Origin: Pseudomonas sp. PA27(2017)
GTDB lineage: Bacteria; Pseudomonadota; Gammaproteobacteria; Pseudomonadales; Pseudomonadaceae
NCBI RefSeq assembly: GCF_001945445.1
Contig: NZ_MSXW01000061.1
Coordinates: 124,272 to 188,271 of the forward strand
Direction of reading: 5' to 3'
DNA: 64,000 bases
Part shown: piece by piece, positions 34,216 to 43,647 of the stretch
Layout: each line of letters begins with the position of its first letter
How positions within the stretch are numbered: position 1 is the first letter of the stretch
Made by a program: the position numbers and the translations under genes
Notes under the pieces: model-generated
What the model saw: only the letters and a program-made list of their open reading frames with translations
The model's database searches: none
Told to the model about the DNA's origin: nothing

Positions 34216-35505
34216 GTGAGCAAGTCCCTGCAAGCCATTCGTGGCATGAACGATATCCTGCCGCAGCAGACCCCGGCCTGGCGCTATCTGGAAAGCACGC
34301 TGGCGACCTTGCTGGATAGCTACGGCTATCAGGAAATCCGCCTGCCGATCCTCGAGTTCACCGACCTGTTCGCCCGTGGCATCGGCGAGGGCACCGATGT
34401 GGTCGACAAGGAGATGTACACCTTTCTCGACCGCAACAACGAATCCCTGACCCTGCGCCCCGAAGGCACCGCCGGCTGCGTGCGCGCCGTGCTCGAGCAT
34501 GGCCTGACCGGTGGCGGTCAGGTGCAGAAGCTGTGGTACGCGGGCCCGATGTTCCGCTACGAGAAGCCGCAGAAGGGCCGTTATCGCCAGTTCCACCAGA
34601 TCGGTGTGGAAGTGTTCAACCTGCCAGGGCCCGACATCGACGCCGAGCTGATCACCCTGACCTGGCGCCTGTGGAAGAAGCTCGGCCTGGCCGGCGCGGT
34701 GACTCTGCAGCTCAACAGCCTGGGTTCCAGCGAAGCCCGCGGCGTGTACCGTGACGCCCTGGTGGCCTACCTGCGCGAGCGCTTCGATCAGCTCGACGAA
34801 GACAGCCAGCGTCGCCTGACCACCAACCCGCTGCGCATCCTCGACAGCAAGAACGCCCAGACCCAGGCGCTGCTCGCCGATGCCCCGACGCTGCACGACT
34901 ATCTGGATGACGAGTCCCGCGTGCACTTCGACGGCCTCAAGGCGCGTCTGGATGCCGTCGGCATCAAGTACGAGATCAACCCGAAGCTGGTGCGCGGCCT
35001 GGATTACTACGGCCGCACTGTATTCGAGTGGGTGACCGACAAACTCGGATCTCAAGGCACCGTATGCGCCGGCGGTCGTTACGACGGGCTGATCACCCAG
35101 TTCGGCGGCAAGCCTACTCCAGGTGTTGGCTTCGCCATGGGCGTCGAGCGCCTGGTGCTGCTGCTCGAAACCCTGCAGTGCGTACCCGCTGAATTGAACC
35201 GCCCGGCCGATGCCTTCATCTGCGCCTTCGGCGAAGCGGCTGAGTTGGCTGCATTGGCCTTGGCTGAAGACGTACGTAACCAGGTTCCGGGGCTGCGCCT
35301 GCTGGTCAATGCCGGCGGTGGCAGCTTCAAGAGCCAGTTCAAGAAGGCCGACAAGAGCGGAGCCCTGTATGCTCTGATTCTCGGTGAGGACGAACTGGCC
35401 AAGCGCGTGGTAGGTTGCAAACCTTTGCGCGACGACAGCGAACAACAAAGCATTGCCTGGTCGGATCTTGCCGACCATCTGGCATCCTGCACCCAGCAGG
35501 CTTGA
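34216..35505 (+). CDS. hisS: Histidyl-tRNA synthetase
   Basis: 429 residues, class II synthetase, GTG start after AAGGAAA. Signature regions are AIRGMNDILP, the motif-2 stretch KLWYAGPMFRYEKPQKGRYRQFHQ (conserved FRYE and RQFHQ), LVRGLDYYGRTVFEW and AGGRYDGL. The C-terminal anticodon-binding domain follows residue 330. Sits between ispG and yfgM. Confidence 0.97.
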   Translation: MSKSLQAIRGMNDILPQQTPAWRYLESTLATLLDSYGYQEIRLPILEFTDLFARGIGEGTDVVDKEMYTFLDRNNESLTLRPEGTAGCVRAVLEHGLTGGGQVQKLWYAGPMFRYEKPQKGRYRQFHQIGVEVFNLPGPDIDAELITLTWRLWKKLGLAGAVTLQLNSLGSSEARGVYRDALVAYLRERFDQLDEDSQRRLTTNPLRILDSKNAQTQALLADAPTLHDYLDDESRVHFDGLKARLDAVGIKYEINPKLVRGLDYYGRTVFEWVTDKLGSQGTVCAGGRYDGLITQFGGKPTPGVGFAMGVERLVLLLETLQCVPAELNRPADAFICAFGEAAELAALALAEDVRNQVPGLRLLVNAGGGSFKSQFKKADKSGALYALILGEDELAKRVVGCKPLRDDSEQQSIAWSDLADHLASCTQQA

Positions 35506-35532
35506 GCGATTTAGCGATTAAGGAGTATTGGG

Positions 35533-36177
35533 GTGGCGTTGAACAGCGATGATGATGAACTGGCCGGCCTGAAAGACTGGTGGGATCGTAACGGCAAGCC
35601 ACTGCTAGCGGGTGGCGCCCTGGCGCTGATCGCGGTATTTGGCTGGCAGGGTTGGCAGAAGTACCAGACCAACCAGGCGCAGGGCGCGTCGATTATCTAT
35701 CAGCAACTGCTGGAGTCGGCCATGACCCCAAGCGGTCAGCCGGATGCCGCCAAGGTGGCCACGCTCGCCGGGCAGCTGAAGAAAGACTTCGGCGGCACCC
35801 AGTACGCCCAGTACGGCAGCCTGTTCGTGGCCAAGGTCGCGGTCGAGTCCGGCAAGCTGGACGATGCAGCGACCGAGCTGCGCAGCGTGGTCGACAAACC
35901 GGCCAACGAGACCCTGGGCGAGCTCGCTCGTCAGCGTCTGGCTCGCGTGCTGGCTGCCCAGGACAAGGCCGACGAAGCGCTCAAGCTGCTCGACGGCGAC
36001 GCCGACCAGGCGTTCCTGGCCAGCCGTGAAGAACTCAAGGGCGACCTGCTGGTGAAGCTGGGCCGTACCGACGACGCCCATGCCGCCTACGTGAAAGCCA
36101 AGGGCGCGCTGGCTGAAGAAGCTGCCGTCGGTGGTCTGCAGATGAAGATCGACGACCTGGCCAAAGGGGATGCATGA
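35533..36177 (+). CDS. yfgM: YfgM-type inner-membrane TPR protein (ancillary SecYEG translocon subunit)
   Basis: 214 residues. A short cytoplasmic N-terminus (SDDDELAGLKDWWDRNGK) is followed by a membrane helix (about 21-40, PLLAGGALALIAVFGWQGW) and TPR repeats in the periplasm (TLGELARQRLARVLAAQDKADEALKLL). In E. coli it works with PpiD at the translocon exit. GTG start preceded by AAGGAG. The order hisS-yfgM-bamB-der is highly conserved. Confidence 0.9.
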   Translation: MALNSDDDELAGLKDWWDRNGKPLLAGGALALIAVFGWQGWQKYQTNQAQGASIIYQQLLESAMTPSGQPDAAKVATLAGQLKKDFGGTQYAQYGSLFVAKVAVESGKLDDAATELRSVVDKPANETLGELARQRLARVLAAQDKADEALKLLDGDADQAFLASREELKGDLLVKLGRTDDAHAAYVKAKGALAEEAAVGGLQMKIDDLAKGDA

Positions 36178-36178
36178 C

Positions 36179-37321
36179 GTGATGCGTTGGAAGAATGCCG
36201 CACTGCTGGCCCTGGCCGTCCTGGCCGTGGGTTGCAGCAGCAACAGCAAGAAAGAACTGCCGCCTGCCGAGCTTCCCAAGTTCACCGAGGAAGTGAAGCT
36301 GCAGAAAGAGTGGAGCCGCTCGATCGGTGACGGTCAGGGCGACATCTACAACATGCTCGAGCCGGTGGTCGATGGCGAGCAGATTTTCGCCGCCGACGTC
36401 GAAGGCCTGGTCGTCGCCATGGACCGCATGACCGGCAAGGTCGCCTGGAAGAAGGAGCTGGAAGTTCCGGTTTCCGGCGCCGTGGCGGCTAGCTATGGCA
36501 TGGTCGTGGTCGGCACCCTCAAGGGTGAAGTGATTGCCCTGGATTCGTCCAACGGTGAAGAGAAGTGGCGCGCCCGCGTGCCCAGCGAAGTGCTCTCCGC
36601 CCCGGCCATCAGCAGCGACACCGTGCTGGTGCAAACCCAGGACGACACCCTCGTCGCATTGGACGCCTACAGCGGTCAGCAACGCTGGATCTTCGAGAAC
36701 ACCCCGGCCGTGCTGACGCTGCGTGGTACCGGCAGCCCGCTGCTGACCAACCAGCTGGCCATCGCCGGCCTGTCCAGCGGCAAGGTCATCGCCCTCGACG
36801 CACAGCGCGGCATCCCGGTCTGGGAACAGCGCGTGGCTATTCCCCAGGGGCGTTCCGAACTCGACCGTATCGTCGACATCGACGGCGGCCTGCTGCTCTC
36901 CGGTGGCCAGCTCTACGTGGTCACCTACCAGGGCCGCGTCGCGGCGCTGGATCTGCAGAGCGGCCGGGTGATCTGGCAGCGCGAGGCGTCCAGCTCCATG
37001 GGCGTGGCGCAGGGCTTCGGTAACGTGTACGTGACCCTGGCCAGTGGTACCGTTGAAAGCATCGACGAGCGCTCAGCCTCGGCACTGTGGACCAACGACG
37101 CCCTGGCGCGTCGCCAACTGTCGTCACCTGCGGTGTTCTCCAGCTACGTCGCGTTCGGCGATCTGGAAGGCTATCTGCACCTGATCAGCCAGGTCGATGG
37201 CCGTTTCGTCGGCCGTACCCGCATCGACAGTGACGGCCTGCGTGCGCGTCCGCTGGTGGTCGGCGACTGGCTGTATGCCTTCGGCAACGGCGGCAAACTG
37301 GTGGCTCTGACCATCAAGTGA
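36179..37321 (+). CDS. bamB: Outer-membrane assembly lipoprotein BamB
   Basis: 380 residues. Lipoprotein signal with lipobox LAVGC, then an eight-bladed beta-propeller of PQQ-type repeats (for example VVAMDRMTGKVAWKKEL and VIALDSSNGEEKWRARV). It belongs to the BAM complex that folds outer-membrane barrels. The GTG at 36179 is about 10 bases after AAGGGG and was chosen over the ATG at 36170, which would touch that site; the ATG at 36182 is also possible. Confidence 0.94.
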   Translation: MMRWKNAALLALAVLAVGCSSNSKKELPPAELPKFTEEVKLQKEWSRSIGDGQGDIYNMLEPVVDGEQIFAADVEGLVVAMDRMTGKVAWKKELEVPVSGAVAASYGMVVVGTLKGEVIALDSSNGEEKWRARVPSEVLSAPAISSDTVLVQTQDDTLVALDAYSGQQRWIFENTPAVLTLRGTGSPLLTNQLAIAGLSSGKVIALDAQRGIPVWEQRVAIPQGRSELDRIVDIDGGLLLSGGQLYVVTYQGRVAALDLQSGRVIWQREASSSMGVAQGFGNVYVTLASGTVESIDERSASALWTNDALARRQLSSPAVFSSYVAFGDLEGYLHLISQVDGRFVGRTRIDSDGLRARPLVVGDWLYAFGNGGKLVALTIK

Positions 37322-37381
37322 GCCCCGGCTTCGCTCGTCCGGTAGTACCGGGCGAGCGGGGCAGATAGTGCGAGATTTGCG

Positions 37382-37412
37382 GCCGCTGCCTGTGCAGCGG
37401 CTTTTGTATTTT
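37382..37412 (+). terminator. Terminator between bamB and der
   Basis: Stem GCCGCTGC / GCAGCGGC with CTGT loop, followed by TTTTGTATTTTTT. It lies 61 bases after bamB, so der may have its own promoter or be reached by read-through. Confidence 0.75.
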
Positions 37413-37437
37413 TTGAAATAACGAAGTGGAGAGCCGA

Positions 37438-38910
37438 ATGGTTCCCGTAATTGCCCTGGTGGGCCGGCCGAACGTCGGCAAATCCACCTTGTTCAACCGC
37501 CTGACCCGCACCCGCGACGCGATCGTCGGGGACCTTTCGGGCCTGACCCGCGACCGCCAGTACGGCGAGGCCAAGTGGCAGGGGCGCACCTATATCGTGA
37601 TCGACACCGGTGGTATCTCCGGTGACGAGGAAGGCATCGACGCCAAGATGGCCGAGCAGTCCCTGCAGGCCATCGAAGAAGCCGATGCCGTGCTGTTCCT
37701 GGTCGACGCCCGCGCCGGGTTGTCCGCCTCCGACCAGATGATTGGCGAGCATCTGCGCAAGCGCAACAAACGCAGCTTCCTGGTGGTCAATAAGGTCGAC
37801 AACCTCGACCCCGACCTGGCCCGCGCCGAGTTCTCGCCGCTGGGCATGGGCGAAGCCCTGCCGATCGCTGGCGCCCATGGCCGCGGTATCACCCAGATGC
37901 TCGAAGCTGCCCTGGGCAGCTTCCCCAAGGATGCCGGCGAGCCGGAAGAGGGCGAGGTGGCCGAAGACGTCGCCGAGGGTGAGGAAGCCAAGCGCATTCC
38001 CGGCCCGAGCGAGAAGGACGGCATCAAGCTGGCCATCATCGGCCGCCCCAACGTCGGCAAGTCGACCCTGGTCAACCGCATGCTCGGTGAAGACCGGGTC
38101 ATCGTCTACGATCAGGCCGGCACCACCCGCGACAGCATCTACATCCCCTTCGAGCGTGATGACGAGAAGTACACACTGATCGACACCGCCGGCGTGCGTC
38201 GCCGCGGCAAGATCTTCGAGGCGGTGGAAAAGTTCTCGGTGGTAAAGACGCTGCAGGCCATTCAGGATTCCAACGTGGTGGTGTTCGTCATGGACGCCCG
38301 CGAAGGGGTGGTCGACCACGACCTCAACCTGCTCGGCTTCGTGCTCGAGAGTGGCCGTGCCCTGGTCATCGCGCTCAACAAGTGGGATGGCATGGAGCCC
38401 AGTGAGCGTGATTACGTGAAGACCGAGCTGCAGCGCCGGCTGTTCTTCGTCGACTTCGCCGATATCCACTTCATCTCCGCCTTGCACGGTACTGGCGTTG
38501 GCCATCTGTACAAGTCGGTGCAGGCCTCGTTCAAGTCGGCGATCACTCGCTGGCCGACCAGCCGCCTGACGCAGATCCTCGAAGATGCGGTGCAGGAGCA
38601 CCAGCCACCGCTGGTCAACGGTCGCCGTATCAAACTGCGTTACGCCCACCTGGGTGGCGCCAATCCGCCGCTGATCGTGATCCACGGTAACCAGGTCGAC
38701 GCCGTGCCGCGCGCCTACTCCCGTTACCTGGAAAACACCTACCGTCGCGTGCTCAAGCTGGTCGGCACGCCGATCCGCATCGAGTACAAAGGGGGCGAGA
38801 ACCCTTACGAGGGCAACAAGAACACCCTGACCGACCGCCAGGTGAACAAGAAGCGCCGCTTGATGAGCCACCACAAGAAGGCCGAGAAAAAGCGCAAGGA
38901 CAAGCGCTGA
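37438..38910 (+). CDS. der: Ribosome biogenesis GTPase Der (EngA)
   Basis: 490 residues with two tandem GTPase domains, each with a P-loop GRPNVGKST (near residues 8 and 203), and G3 motifs DTGG and DTAG. An acidic linker (EPEEGEVAEDVAEGEEA) lies between them. The C-terminal KH-like domain ends in a Lys/Arg-rich tail (HHKKAEKKRKDKR). It acts in 50S subunit maturation. ATG 37438 follows GTGGAGAG; a GTG twelve bases upstream is part of that site. Confidence 0.96.
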   Translation: MVPVIALVGRPNVGKSTLFNRLTRTRDAIVGDLSGLTRDRQYGEAKWQGRTYIVIDTGGISGDEEGIDAKMAEQSLQAIEEADAVLFLVDARAGLSASDQMIGEHLRKRNKRSFLVVNKVDNLDPDLARAEFSPLGMGEALPIAGAHGRGITQMLEAALGSFPKDAGEPEEGEVAEDVAEGEEAKRIPGPSEKDGIKLAIIGRPNVGKSTLVNRMLGEDRVIVYDQAGTTRDSIYIPFERDDEKYTLIDTAGVRRRGKIFEAVEKFSVVKTLQAIQDSNVVVFVMDAREGVVDHDLNLLGFVLESGRALVIALNKWDGMEPSERDYVKTELQRRLFFVDFADIHFISALHGTGVGHLYKSVQASFKSAITRWPTSRLTQILEDAVQEHQPPLVNGRRIKLRYAHLGGANPPLIVIHGNQVDAVPRAYSRYLENTYRRVLKLVGTPIRIEYKGGENPYEGNKNTLTDRQVNKKRRLMSHHKKAEKKRKDKR

Positions 38911-38926
38911 TCGCGCCATTGCCTGA

Positions 38927-38969
38927 ACGAAACAGGGGTAGCTACCGAAAGGAGCTACCCCTGTTTCGT
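38927..38969. terminator. Bidirectional terminator between der and the TonB receptor gene
   Basis: A 17-bp perfect stem (ACGAAACAGGGGTAGCT and its complement) with a 9-base loop, flanked by GAA and TTTCG. It serves both convergent genes. Confidence 0.85.
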
Positions 38970-39012
38970 TTCGATTGCCGGAAAGCGGCGGCCAGCCGCT
39001 TTCGTCGCTGCG

Positions 39013-41310
39013 CTAGAACTGCGTGCGCAGGGTTACCGACATGCTGCGCGGGTCGCCGTAGATGGCGCCAGCGTAGAAGCCGTAGCGGGTGTAGTAGGTC
39101 TTGTCGAACAGGTTGTTGACGTTCAGGGTCACGTCGGTGTCGTCGTTGATGTCGTACTTGGCCATGGCGTTCCAGATCGCGTAGCCGGACCAATTCACGT
39201 CGGTGGCGCTGCGGCTCTGCCCGTTATTTGGGATGCCGGCCGGGCTGGAGAGCGCGCGAATGTTGCTTTGCGCGCTGACGCCGGTGCCCAGGGTCACGCG
39301 ATCCAGCATGCCGCTCAGGCGATAGGTGGTCGAGGCCTTGAACAGGTGCGACGGGTCACTGCGGCCATCGCTGTCCAGGCGGCGGAAGTGCAGGTAGGTA
39401 TAGCCGCCATAGACGTTCCAGTTGTCGGTGAGCGCGCCGGCCACCTCGATGTCGATGCCATCGGTTTCCGTGCCACTGCCAGCGACGTAGGCCTGGGCCT
39501 GGGACGGCGTTTGGTTGGCGCTATCGGTAACCGCCTTGTTGTCCTGCTTGGTGCGGAAGTAGGCGAGCTGGGCGTTCAGGCGGCCGTCCAGCCACTCGCC
39601 CTTGATGCCGGTCTCGTAGCTCTGCCCGACGATGGGTTCGACGCGGCTGCCGCTGGTGGTTTCCTCGCTTTGCGGGGTGAACAGGTCGGTGTAGCTGGCG
39701 TACAGCGAGTAGGTGTCGTTGAGGTCGTACACCGCGCCCACGTAGGGGGTGACGATGCCCGATTCGGTCTGGCTGGTCTTGATGCCTGCGGCGGTGGTGT
39801 TGCGGGTGCGGTAGTCGCTGGCCCGCACGCCGAGAATGACCGACAGCGGATCGGTGATGCTCAGGCGCGTGGCCGCGTACAGGCCCTGTAGACGGGTGAC
39901 GCTCTTGCCGTGGCGGCCGGTTTTGCTGGCCGTCAGGTACAGGTCGTCGTCGACGCCGTTATGCCAGTCGGTGATCGGTAGGCCGTTGTTGCTGCGGAAC
40001 TGGCAACCCAGGGCCGGTGCGCTCTGGCGTGTGGCGCTGGACATGATGCAGCTGTATTCCGGCGTCCAGCCCACGGTACGGCTGTCGCTATAGCCGAACA
40101 TGGCCTGGTGGCTGCGGCCGAGCAGCTCGAACGCGCCGCTCAGGTCGAATTGTGCGGATTGCTGGGTGGTGTCGCTGGAACTGTGCAGCCCGTTGAGCAC
40201 CATGCCGCTGCCGTCCTGCTCCGGGTAGCCGGTATAGAGTCCGCGGCTGAATTGGTTGACCTTGCCCAAACCGTAGTGATTGAGCGCTTCGGTGACGCTC
40301 TGCGCGGCCTTCACGTCCAGCGTCCAGTCCTCATTGAAACGGTGGCTGAGCGAGGCGAAAGTGGTGCGCGTTTCGTTCTCGCCGTGGCTCCAGCTCGGCA
40401 CCAGGTTGGTGCTGCGCGACCAGTCGGTCTTGCTGCCATCGGCGTACCAGATCGGGATATTGGCGCCCCAGCCGCCGCCTACGGTCTTGGCGTATTCGTA
40501 CTGATAGCCGGCGCCCAGGGTGGTGTCGTCGGTGAGGTCGAACTCGAAATTCGCCAGGGCGGCGCGGGCACGTTCGGACTGGTGATCACGGAACGAGTTG
40601 GCGTCCTCCTGGGTGATCACGAAGCGCGAGCGCAGGCGGCCGTCTTCGCTGAGCGGCAGGTTGAGGTCGGCGCCCAGGCGCGTCCTGTCCCAGCTGCCAT
40701 AGGTCAGGTAGGAACTGCCGCCGAATTCCTTGCCGGGGCTTTTGCGGATCAGGTTGACGGTCGCCGACGGGTCGCCAGTGCCACCGAGCAGGCCATTGGC
40801 GCCGCGGACGATATCGATGCGTTCGTACATGTCCATGTTCAGCGAGTTGCCGGCACCGCTGAAGCCCGAGTCGCCGAAGTACTGCAGGCCATCGACCTTC
40901 CAATTGGTGATCTTGTAGCCGCGTGCGCGAAAGTCGGTGCGGCCGCCCACCTCGTACTTGCTGGCGGTGACGCCCGGCGTGACGTCCAGCGCCTGCTCGA
41001 CGTTGCTGATGCCGCGGTCGGTCATCTGCTGGCGGGTGATGGTGGTCACGCTCTGCGGCGTTTGCCGGGGCGTCAGTGCCATGCCGGTCGAACTGGTGGT
41101 GCCGCGCACGGTATAGCCGAGTTGTTCGGTGGCATCGTCGATGGCGCTGTCTTCGATGCTGATCGCGCCCAGCTCCAGCGCGCCGGCGGGTGCATCCACC
41201 TCGGCGTGGCCGAGCGGGCTGAGCAACAGGCCGCTCAGGCTGATGGTGGCGGCTAGCAGCGTGCGTTGCGAGGGACAGAGGGTTTTACGGGGTAGGGGCG
41301 CGGCGTTCAT
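39013..41310 (-). CDS. TonB-dependent siderophore receptor
   Basis: 765 residues. A signal peptide (residues 1-36, ending LSPLGHA) is followed by the plug domain with the TonB-box-like stretch and TPRQTPQSVTTITRQQM, FRARGYKITNWKVDG and RIDIVRGANGLLGGTGDPSATVN. A 22-strand barrel ends with the typical Phe (SVTLRTQF). There is no N-terminal STN signalling domain, so it does not signal by a sigma/anti-sigma route. It resembles ferri-hydroxamate-type receptors, but the ligand cannot be named from sequence. It is divergent from a two-component system that may control it. Confidence 0.92.
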   Translation of the reverse strand: MNAAPLPRKTLCPSQRTLLAATISLSGLLLSPLGHAEVDAPAGALELGAISIEDSAIDDATEQLGYTVRGTTSSTGMALTPRQTPQSVTTITRQQMTDRGISNVEQALDVTPGVTASKYEVGGRTDFRARGYKITNWKVDGLQYFGDSGFSGAGNSLNMDMYERIDIVRGANGLLGGTGDPSATVNLIRKSPGKEFGGSSYLTYGSWDRTRLGADLNLPLSEDGRLRSRFVITQEDANSFRDHQSERARAALANFEFDLTDDTTLGAGYQYEYAKTVGGGWGANIPIWYADGSKTDWSRSTNLVPSWSHGENETRTTFASLSHRFNEDWTLDVKAAQSVTEALNHYGLGKVNQFSRGLYTGYPEQDGSGMVLNGLHSSSDTTQQSAQFDLSGAFELLGRSHQAMFGYSDSRTVGWTPEYSCIMSSATRQSAPALGCQFRSNNGLPITDWHNGVDDDLYLTASKTGRHGKSVTRLQGLYAATRLSITDPLSVILGVRASDYRTRNTTAAGIKTSQTESGIVTPYVGAVYDLNDTYSLYASYTDLFTPQSEETTSGSRVEPIVGQSYETGIKGEWLDGRLNAQLAYFRTKQDNKAVTDSANQTPSQAQAYVAGSGTETDGIDIEVAGALTDNWNVYGGYTYLHFRRLDSDGRSDPSHLFKASTTYRLSGMLDRVTLGTGVSAQSNIRALSSPAGIPNNGQSRSATDVNWSGYAIWNAMAKYDINDDTDVTLNVNNLFDKTYYTRYGFYAGAIYGDPRSMSVTLRTQF

Positions 41311-41336
41311 GATAGCTCGTGTTGGTTGGCAGTCAT

Positions 41337-41352
41337 TCTCATATGCATGAGA
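41337..41352. promoter_or_regulatory. Palindrome TCTCAT-N4-ATGAGA between receptor and regulator genes
   Basis: A perfect 6-bp inverted repeat lies in the gap between the divergent receptor and response regulator genes, 26 bases before the receptor start. The adjoining CATTCTCAT resembles a half of a Fur box. It could bind Fur or the adjacent regulator; neither is proved. Confidence 0.4.
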
Positions 41353-41453
41353 TTTTTGTTACGATTCTAAGTACTGCGCTGGCTGCGTAATTTCTTGGTT
41401 TGTACGGGCATGTAATGGAACGTAATGAGGGGCAGGCCCTAAGGGCGCAGGGC

Positions 41454-42179
41454 ATGGAGGCGGCGTCGCAGACCGTGCTGGTGGTGGACGACGACGACGA
41501 GATTCGCGAGCTGCTCTGCGAATACCTGAGCGACTCCGGTTACCGCGTATTGGCAGCCGCCGATGGTCGGCAAATGTGGTCGCTGCTCGAACAGCACAGC
41601 GTGCAATTGCTGATCCTCGACCTCATGCTGCCTGGCGAGGACGGCCTCAGCCTGTGCCGCCGCGTGCAGGCGGCGGATGGTCCGGCGGTGATCATGCTCT
41701 CGGCCCGTGGCTCGGCGCTGGACCGCGTCGTTGGTCTGGAGGTGGGCGCCGATGATTACCTGGGCAAACCCTTCGAGCCCCGCGAGCTGCTGGCACGGGC
41801 CAAGGCGGTATTGCGCCGCGCCGTGCCAGCCCGTGTGGAGCCTGCAAGCCAGGGCGACACGCCGATGGTGTTCGCTGGCTACCGCCTCGACCCCGTCAAG
41901 CGCACCCTGACCCAGCCCGACGGCACGGCAATGTTGTTGCCACGCTCCGATTACCGGGTGTTGAACGAGCTGCTCGGCGCCCGCAACCGCGTGCTGAGCC
42001 GCGATCACCTGACTCGCTGTGCGTTCTCCCGGCCCCATCTGCCGGATGATCGATCGGTGGATATGTGCGTCAGCCGTCTGCGCCAATGCTTCAAGGCAGG
42101 TGACGAGCGCGTGCAGATCCTCACCATCCGTAACGAAGGCTACCTGTTCAGCATCACCGCCAACGATGCGGTGACCTGA
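41454..42179 (+). CDS. OmpR-family response regulator
   Basis: 241 residues from ATG 41454, which follows AGGGCGCAGGGC and places the receiver domain at the N-terminus; ATG 41415 is possible. Receiver domain with acidic cluster VVDDDDE, phospho-acceptor Asp in LILDLMLPGEDG, and Lys in YLGKPFEP. A winged-helix DNA-binding domain occupies residues 130-235 (GYRLDPVKRTLTQ, SRDHLTRCAF). It is cotranscribed with the following histidine kinase and divergent from the siderophore receptor, which is the likely target. Confidence 0.92.
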   Translation: MEAASQTVLVVDDDDEIRELLCEYLSDSGYRVLAAADGRQMWSLLEQHSVQLLILDLMLPGEDGLSLCRRVQAADGPAVIMLSARGSALDRVVGLEVGADDYLGKPFEPRELLARAKAVLRRAVPARVEPASQGDTPMVFAGYRLDPVKRTLTQPDGTAMLLPRSDYRVLNELLGARNRVLSRDHLTRCAFSRPHLPDDRSVDMCVSRLRQCFKAGDERVQILTIRNEGYLFSITANDAVT

Positions 42180-42180
42180 G

Positions 42181-43575
42181 ATGCCCGCGCTTCCCGCCGC
42201 CACCGGTTTCAGGCGGCTGTGGCCACAGACCCTGTTCGCTCAACTGTTGCTGATCATGGTATGCGGCGTGGTAGCCATTCAGCTGTTGTCGAGCAGCATC
42301 TGGTTCGACGTACGCTTCGCCCAGGTGCTGGAGGCGCCGGTGCGTCTCGCTGCCAGCCGTACGGCGGGGATGATCGAAAGGGGTTGCAGCGCTGACGGCC
42401 CGCTCTCGGCGCCTGCCGGCTACCAGTTGAACTGCCTCGCCAGCGAGCCGCACGTCGACGCGACCGACCGGCGTGGTCTGCGGCGTATCGAGTTGCTGTT
42501 GCACCAGGCGTTGCTGCATGAACTGGGACACGAGCAGCGGATCCGCTTGCTGGAGGCCCGTCTGACCGACACGCACGGCCAGCCCATCGTCTGGCGCAGC
42601 CTGTTCGGCCTGGACACCGCCCAGGCTCATATCCGTTTTGCCGTCGCCCAGCCCGATGGTCGCTGGTTGGAAGTGGATGGCCATGAGCAGCAGGGCTGGA
42701 GCGGCGAATCGGCCTGGGCGCTGATCGCCGATTACATACTGCGTATCTACGTGCTGCGCATTCTGGCGGTGCTGGGCATCTGCTGGCTGGCGGTACGCCT
42801 GTGCCTGCGCCCGCTGCAGCGGCTCAGCGAGGCCGCTCGCGGCCTGGGCGACAACCTGGAACAGCCGCCGCTACCGCTGAACGGGCCGCTGGAAGTGCGC
42901 GAGGCTGCGCACACCTTCAACGTCATGCAGCAACGGCTGATTGCCATGATGCGTGACCAGGCGCACTTTCTCGCCGCCGTGTCCCACGACCTGCGCACGC
43001 CCCTGACGCGTATGCGCCTGCGTATCGAACGCCTCAGCGATGACGAGCAGCGTGAGCGCCTGAAGCACAACATCGCCCAGATGGACGCCATGATCGCCCA
43101 GGTGCTCGACTTCCAGCGCGCCGCCGAGCCTGGCGTGGCTGAGCCCGTTGATATCGAGCAACTGATCACGCAATTGTGTGGCGAACTGGCAACTGCCGAT
43201 GAACCATTGCCTGTTTCGGGCAACGCGACACTGGTGCGCGGCAACCCGATTTTGCTGCAGCGTTGCCTGCAGAATCTGCTGGAAAATGCCCTGCGCTATG
43301 CCCGTGGGGTAGAAGTGGCGGTGGTCGGGCGGGAGCAGGGCGTTGCCATTCGCATCGAGGATCGCGGCCCCGGAATCGAGCCGGCCTTGCTGCCCAGCAT
43401 CTTCGAGCCATTCGTGCGGGCGGAGGCTTCACGCAATGCTCGTTCGGGCGGCTATGGGCTCGGCCTGAGCATCGCCCGACGGATTGCCCAAGCTCACGGC
43501 GGCACACTGATTCTTGAGAATCGCACAGGTGGCGGCCTGGCGGCCGAGCTGTGGCTACCAGCCTGCTGGCAATGA
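42181..43575 (+). CDS. Sensor histidine kinase
   Basis: 464 residues. Two membrane helices (about 20-40 and 183-207) flank a periplasmic domain of roughly 140 residues. A HAMP domain follows (to about 258), then a DHp domain with phospho-acceptor His269 (AAVSHDLRTPLTRMR) and a CA domain with N, G1 and G2 boxes (LQNLLENALRYA, IEDRGPGIEP, GYGLGLSIARR). The ATG comes one base after the regulator stop. The periplasmic domain has two cysteines (GCSAD and NCLAS) that could form a disulfide. The signal is unknown. Confidence 0.92.
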   Translation: MPALPAATGFRRLWPQTLFAQLLLIMVCGVVAIQLLSSSIWFDVRFAQVLEAPVRLAASRTAGMIERGCSADGPLSAPAGYQLNCLASEPHVDATDRRGLRRIELLLHQALLHELGHEQRIRLLEARLTDTHGQPIVWRSLFGLDTAQAHIRFAVAQPDGRWLEVDGHEQQGWSGESAWALIADYILRIYVLRILAVLGICWLAVRLCLRPLQRLSEAARGLGDNLEQPPLPLNGPLEVREAAHTFNVMQQRLIAMMRDQAHFLAAVSHDLRTPLTRMRLRIERLSDDEQRERLKHNIAQMDAMIAQVLDFQRAAEPGVAEPVDIEQLITQLCGELATADEPLPVSGNATLVRGNPILLQRCLQNLLENALRYARGVEVAVVGREQGVAIRIEDRGPGIEPALLPSIFEPFVRAEASRNARSGGYGLGLSIARRIAQAHGGTLILENRTGGGLAAELWLPACWQ

Positions 43576-43580
43576 AAAGC

Positions 43581-43610
43581 TTCGGGCACTCCGCGCGGTT
43601 TTCGGGCACT
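43581..43610 (+). repeat. Direct repeat TTCGGGCACT at 20-base spacing
   Basis: Two exact 10-base copies (43581-43590 and 43601-43610) lie 20 bases apart centre to centre, two helical turns, in the gap between the sensor kinase and the DJ-1 family gene. Such spacing is usual for dimeric regulator binding. The regulator is unknown. Confidence 0.5.
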
Positions 43611-43647
43611 AACTCAGAACCCTATCGCCACATGCAAGGAGTTCATG

